From JBPCQA01 sp050998615 (lineage in GTDB: Bacteria; Actinomycetota; Actinomycetes; Propionibacteriales; Nocardioidaceae), in contig JBPCQA010000017.1 of NCBI GenBank assembly GCA_050998615.1, positions 1-64,000 on the forward strand: a stretch of 64,000 nucleotides of DNA, in the 5' to 3' direction. This document shows positions 60,921 to 64,000 of the stretch, in pieces. The stretch's first letter is position 1, and the number at the start of each line of letters is the position of its first letter. Both the position numbers and the translations under genes were made by a program. Below the pieces are notes generated by a model that had not been told where the DNA came from, ran no database searches, and saw nothing but the letters and a program-made list of their open reading frames with translations.

Positions 60921-62111
60921 GTGGATCTGATGGAGTACCAAGCGAAGGAGCTCTTCGCCAAGCATGACGTTCCGGTGTCGATGGGCACCGTCGTCGAAAA
61001 TGCTGAAGACGCCGAAGCTGCCGCCGCGAAACTGGGTGGCCGGGTCGTGGTCAAGGCACAGGTGAAAGTTGGGGGCCGCGGCAAGGCCGGGGGAGTCAAG
61101 GTCGCCGAGAGCGCACGGGACGCGGTGGCCAAGGCCGGTGAGATTTTGGGCATGGACATCAAGGGTCACACCGTGCACCGCGTGCTGGTCGCCCCCGCCG
61201 CTGACATCGCCGACGAATATTACTTCTCCTACCTTGTCGACAGGACGAATCGCGGGTATCTCTGCATCGCCAGCACCGAAGGCGGTGTGGAAATCGAGAT
61301 CGTGGCCCACGACAAGCCAGCCGCCGTCGCCAAGGTCGCGATCGACCCCTTGGTCGGTGTCGACGATGCCAAGGCGCACGAGATCATCGACGCCACCGGC
61401 TTCCCGACGGAGATTGCCGACGAGGCAGTCGACGTGGTTAAGAGGCTGTGGGCCGTCTTCGTCGAGGAGGACGCCTCGCTGGTCGAGGTCAACCCGCTCG
61501 TTCGGCTCGGTGACGGCCACCTCGACGCGCTCGACGGCAAGGTGACGCTCGACGACAATGCGGCCTTCCGCCACCCCGATCACGCTCCGTTCGAGGACCG
61601 GAGGGCCGCCGACCCGCTCGAGGCAGCCGCCAAGGCGAAGGGCCTCAACTACGTCAAGCTAGACGGCGAGGTCGGCATCATCGGCAACGGCGCCGGATTG
61701 GTGATGTCGACCCTCGATGTCGTCGCGTACGCCGGCGAGGCGTACGGCGGCGTCAAGCCGGCCAACTTCCTCGACATCGGCGGCGGCGCGTCGGCCGAAG
61801 TGATGGCCAACGGCCTGGACATCGTTCTCGGGGACGAGCAGGTGAAGAGCGTGCTCGTCAATGTCTTCGGCGGCATCACGGCCTGTGACGCCGTGGCCAG
61901 CGGCATCGTACAGGCGCTGAAGATTCTCGGCGAGCACGCGACCAAGCCGCTCGTCGTACGCCTGGACGGAAACAATGTCGACGCAGGTCGAAAGATCCTG
62001 GCCGACGCCAACCACCCGCTGGTGATGTTGGCGGACACCATGGACGGCGCGGCCGATCGGGCCGCCGAGCTCGCTGCGTCAGCGACACACCAGAAGGCGC
62101 AGGTGCGGTGA
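60921..62111 (+). CDS. sucC: Succinyl-CoA synthetase beta subunit
   Basis: It forms succinyl-CoA/succinate plus ATP or GTP in the TCA cycle with SucD. The 396-residue protein starts VDLMEYQAKELFAKHDVPV (GTG start), has the ATP-grasp VVKAQVKVGGRGKAGGV block, EVNPLVRLGDG, and the C-terminal GGGASAEVMANG and VNVFGGITACDAVA. It overlaps the sucD start at TGATG. Confidence 0.97.
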   Translation: MDLMEYQAKELFAKHDVPVSMGTVVENAEDAEAAAAKLGGRVVVKAQVKVGGRGKAGGVKVAESARDAVAKAGEILGMDIKGHTVHRVLVAPAADIADEYYFSYLVDRTNRGYLCIASTEGGVEIEIVAHDKPAAVAKVAIDPLVGVDDAKAHEIIDATGFPTEIADEAVDVVKRLWAVFVEEDASLVEVNPLVRLGDGHLDALDGKVTLDDNAAFRHPDHAPFEDRRAADPLEAAAKAKGLNYVKLDGEVGIIGNGAGLVMSTLDVVAYAGEAYGGVKPANFLDIGGGASAEVMANGLDIVLGDEQVKSVLVNVFGGITACDAVASGIVQALKILGEHATKPLVVRLDGNNVDAGRKILADANHPLVMLADTMDGAADRAAELAASATHQKAQVR

Positions 62112-62992
62112 TGGCGATCTTTTTGACCGAGCAGAGCAAGGTCATCGTGCAGGGGATGACCGGCTCCGAGGGGTCCAAGCACACCCAACGGATGCTCACC
62201 TCCGGCACCAACATCGTCGGCGGTGTGACTCCCGGAAAGGGCGGCCAGAGCGTCGACTTCGACGGCGCCGCGGTTCCGGTTTTTGGGTCTGTCTCGGAAG
62301 CCGTCGCGGTGACCGGTGCGGACGTCTCGGTGGTGTTCGTGCCACCGAAGTTCACCAAGTCGGCGGTCGTGGAGTCTGTCGACGCGGGCATTCCGCTGAT
62401 CGTGGTGATCACCGAGGGTGTGCCGGTCAAGGACACCGCGGAGTTTTTCGCCTATGCGCAGGCTAAGGGCACCTCACGGATCATCGGCCCCAACTGTCCG
62501 GGGCTGATCAGCCCGGGCAAGTCCAACGCCGGCATCATCCCTGCCAACATCACCAAGGGTGGCCGGGTGGGCCTGGTGTCGAAGTCGGGCACCTTGACCT
62601 ATCAGATGATGTACGAGTTGCGCGACTTCGGCTTCTCCTCAGCCGTCGGCATCGGTGGGGACCCCATCATCGGCACCACCCACATCGACGTGCTGCAGGC
62701 GTTCCAGGACGACCCGGACACCGATGCGATCGTGATGATCGGGGAAATCGGCGGAGACGCCGAAGAGCGCGCCGCGGCGTACATCAAGGACACCGTCACC
62801 AAGCCGGTGATCGGGTACGTCGCCGGCTTCACCGCTCCCGAGGGCAAGACCATGGGTCATGCCGGCGCCATCGTCTCCGGCTCGTCGGGCACCGCCGAGG
62901 CCAAGAAGGAGGCCCTCGAGGCCGCCGGTGTCAAGGTCGGCAAGACCCCGTCGGGAACGGCCCAGCTGATGCGAGACATCCTGCAGGGTTAA
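62111..62992 (+). CDS. sucD: Succinyl-CoA synthetase alpha subunit
   Basis: The 293-residue protein has the CoA-binding domain (SKVIVQGMTGSEGSKHTQ, VTPGKGGQSVDFDG) and the active-site phosphohistidine in MGHAGAIVSGSSGTAEAK. NCPGLISPGKSNAGIIP is also conserved. The ATG at 62111 overlaps the sucC stop by one base; a GTG at 62108 is also in frame. It forms the heteromeric enzyme with SucC. Confidence 0.97.
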   Translation: MAIFLTEQSKVIVQGMTGSEGSKHTQRMLTSGTNIVGGVTPGKGGQSVDFDGAAVPVFGSVSEAVAVTGADVSVVFVPPKFTKSAVVESVDAGIPLIVVITEGVPVKDTAEFFAYAQAKGTSRIIGPNCPGLISPGKSNAGIIPANITKGGRVGLVSKSGTLTYQMMYELRDFGFSSAVGIGGDPIIGTTHIDVLQAFQDDPDTDAIVMIGEIGGDAEERAAAYIKDTVTKPVIGYVAGFTAPEGKTMGHAGAIVSGSSGTAEAKKEALEAAGVKVGKTPSGTAQLMRDILQG

Positions 62993-63151
62993 TGAGCACC
63001 GACGGCTCTTCAAGCGGTGATGCCGTCCAGCCAAGGTGAAGTGGCACGGCGCGTTCTTGCCGTCCCATTCCAACCTGGCACCTGACATGGACGCTCCCGA
63101 AATGAGGCTTGGCTCCTTACCGCATAGCCTGCCATCCGTTACCGTCGTCTG

Positions 63152-63733
63152 GTGCGCCGTCCCAGCGATTCCAGCGAATTCACCGACCAGGTGCTGGAGC
63201 TGCTCCGAAGGTCCGGTCCCGCCGGTGTCATCCGCTTCTGCCAGGAACTGCTCGACGGTGAACAGCTGCCCGAAGGCGTGAGCCGGGCGGACCTACTGAC
63301 CGAGATCGGCCAATACTCCGAGATTGCCGGCTACGCCGACGCGGCGGTCGTCGCGTATCAGGACGCGATCGCGGAGGGCAGGCCGTGGTTCTCCGATCCC
63401 CGCCAATACCTCGCCAGTTGGCACTTCGAGCACGGTGATCTGAGCGAGGGGCAGCGGTTCCTCGACGAAATCTGGTCCGAACGACCGCGTAGCCCGAGAG
63501 TCTGTCACTACGTCGGTGAGTTGCATGAACACCGCGGCGATCTCGCCGCCGCCATCAGATGGCTGACGGCCGGGGCATTGACGGCCATGCGCGACGACGA
63601 CGCGGCGCCGGTCGAGGCAGCGTTGCTGTTGATCGCGCGCCGCCGGGTGCGTTTGGCCCAGGGGTTCACCGATGACGACTACGACGAGATGGCCGTCGAG
63701 CTCGGCGAGTTGTTCCAGCGGCGGACTGGCTGA
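63152..63733 (+). CDS. Hypothetical protein, TPR-like
   Basis: The 193-residue protein appears all-helical with repeated helix pairs (LLTEIGQYSEIAGYADAAVV then AYQDAI; YLASWHFEHGDLSEGQRFLD; YVGELHEHRGDLAAAIRWLT), a TPR-like pattern. It has no enzymatic motif and I do not recognise its exact family. GTG 63152 is the start. It follows sucD by 159 bp. Confidence 0.7.
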   Translation: MRRPSDSSEFTDQVLELLRRSGPAGVIRFCQELLDGEQLPEGVSRADLLTEIGQYSEIAGYADAAVVAYQDAIAEGRPWFSDPRQYLASWHFEHGDLSEGQRFLDEIWSERPRSPRVCHYVGELHEHRGDLAAAIRWLTAGALTAMRDDDAAPVEAALLLIARRRVRLAQGFTDDDYDEMAVELGELFQRRTG

Positions 63734-63769
63734 CCCATCACGTGGAAGCGCCGTCATTACCGATCGCCT

Positions 63770-63801
63770 GGTGGTCGCGAAGCGAGCGACTCGAAACCAC
63801 C
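63770..63801. repeat. GGTGGT...ACCACC hairpin repeat
   Basis: GGTGGTCGCGAAGCGAGCG (63770-63788) runs into ACTCGAAACCACC (63789-63801), so the ends GGTGGT and ACCACC pair. It is a copy of the family at 50014 and 53087. A further half-copy (GTTTCGAGACGACC) follows near 63812-63826. Confidence 0.6.
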
Positions 63802-63888
63802 GCCGGGGCTTGGTGTTTCGAGACGACCGCACGCCTCCTCAATCACTGTGCATGCGGCTCGTCGCAATGGCGGCGTGTCCGGCGTGGT

Positions 63889-63915
63889 TTGACGGGGTTG
63901 CTCGGCGACTATAGG
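63889..63915 (+). promoter_or_regulatory. Possible promoter for the gene at the right edge
   Basis: TTGACG (63889-63894) and TATAGG (63910-63915) are separated by 15 bp, which is short. The predicted start would fall very near ATG 63921, leaving almost no leader. Confidence 0.3.
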
Positions 63916-63920
63916 GGGCA

Positions 63921-64000
63921 ATGACTGACCTCTTGACCCGGCCCATCTTGCGGGTGTCTCAGACGACCTCGGGACCCACCAGGCCGATCGTGTTGTCAGC
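63921..64000 (+). CDS. N-terminus of an unidentified gene, possibly PerM/DUF6350 (partial)
   Basis: An ATG at 63921, preceded by AGGGGGCA, opens a frame to the window end: MTDLLTRPILRVSQTTSGPT and seven more codons, the last incomplete. Position after sucCD fits the actinobacterial order sucC-sucD-DUF6350 (PerM)-purN. The short polar N-terminus is compatible but not diagnostic. Confidence 0.35.
   Translation, partial: MTDLLTRPILRVSQTTSGPTRPIVLS

Overview
The window is chromosomal DNA from a high-GC actinobacterium. This rests on codon use by eye, frequent GTG starts, the infA-rpmJ-rpsM-rpsK-rpsD-rpoA-rplQ order, zinc-ribbon L36, GroEL1 with a His-rich tail, GuaB next to GuaB3, and DinB/MDMPI-type enzymes usually linked to mycothiol. 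It looks like ordinary core genome: no phage, CRISPR array, rRNA or intact insertion sequence was seen. I cannot name the genus from sequence alone.

Layout. 1-4.3 kb: translation/transcription operon infA to rplQ. 4.5-13.6 kb: ferredoxin-reductase-type flavoprotein (minus), truA, a methyltransferase, a hemerythrin-like protein with a SigB-like promoter, small proteins, a second flavoprotein disulfide reductase, an SDR and an ABC-F protein. 13.6-28 kb: gltA, rplM-rpsI-glmM, DUF389, a frameshifted double-GNAT gene, an FMN hydroxyacid dehydrogenase, coaA, glmS, acpS, nnrE/D and alr. 27.5-31.5 kb: hydrolase-tsaE-tsaB-rimI::tsaD (t6A pathway), with RimI and TsaD in one open frame. 31.5-41.2 kb: an MDMPI-like protein, a CPBP protein, groES-groEL under twin CIRCE operators, guaB, guaB3-nitrilase and kynU. 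41.2-52.1 kb: a sulfotransferase-glycosyltransferase pair, guaA, a three-gene ABC-ABC-DinB operon and an OafA-type acyltransferase. 52.3-64 kb: relics of a PspC/LuxR locus, a small GNAT, pcrA, a stand-alone B12-binding protein, a Phd/PIN toxin-antitoxin pair, an HAD-GH65 sugar phosphorylase pair, sucC-sucD, a TPR-like protein and the start of a possible PerM/DUF6350 gene.

Genes work together in several visible units: ribosome/RNA polymerase synthesis; UDP-GlcNAc precursors (glmM, glmS); t6A tRNA modification (tsaE, tsaB, tsaD); purine synthesis (guaB, guaB3, guaA); TCA cycle (gltA, sucCD); chaperonins (groESL). Several pairs are coupled by 4-bp ATGA or GTGA overlaps.

The most noteworthy signals are not a new large system. 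They are: (1) a RimI-TsaD fusion; (2) a heterodimeric ABC exporter in which one ATP site has lost its motifs in both partners; (3) decayed PspC and LuxR fragments left facing each other; (4) short tandem repeats sitting on gene junctions (infA/rpmJ, truA/methyltransferase, rplM/rpsI, nnrD/alr, guaB/guaB3); (5) four dispersed intergenic repeat families; (6) an L17 protein with a tail of about 147 residues; and (7) a two-copy 27-bp element with 36-bp period found at both 63-124 and 45923-45984.
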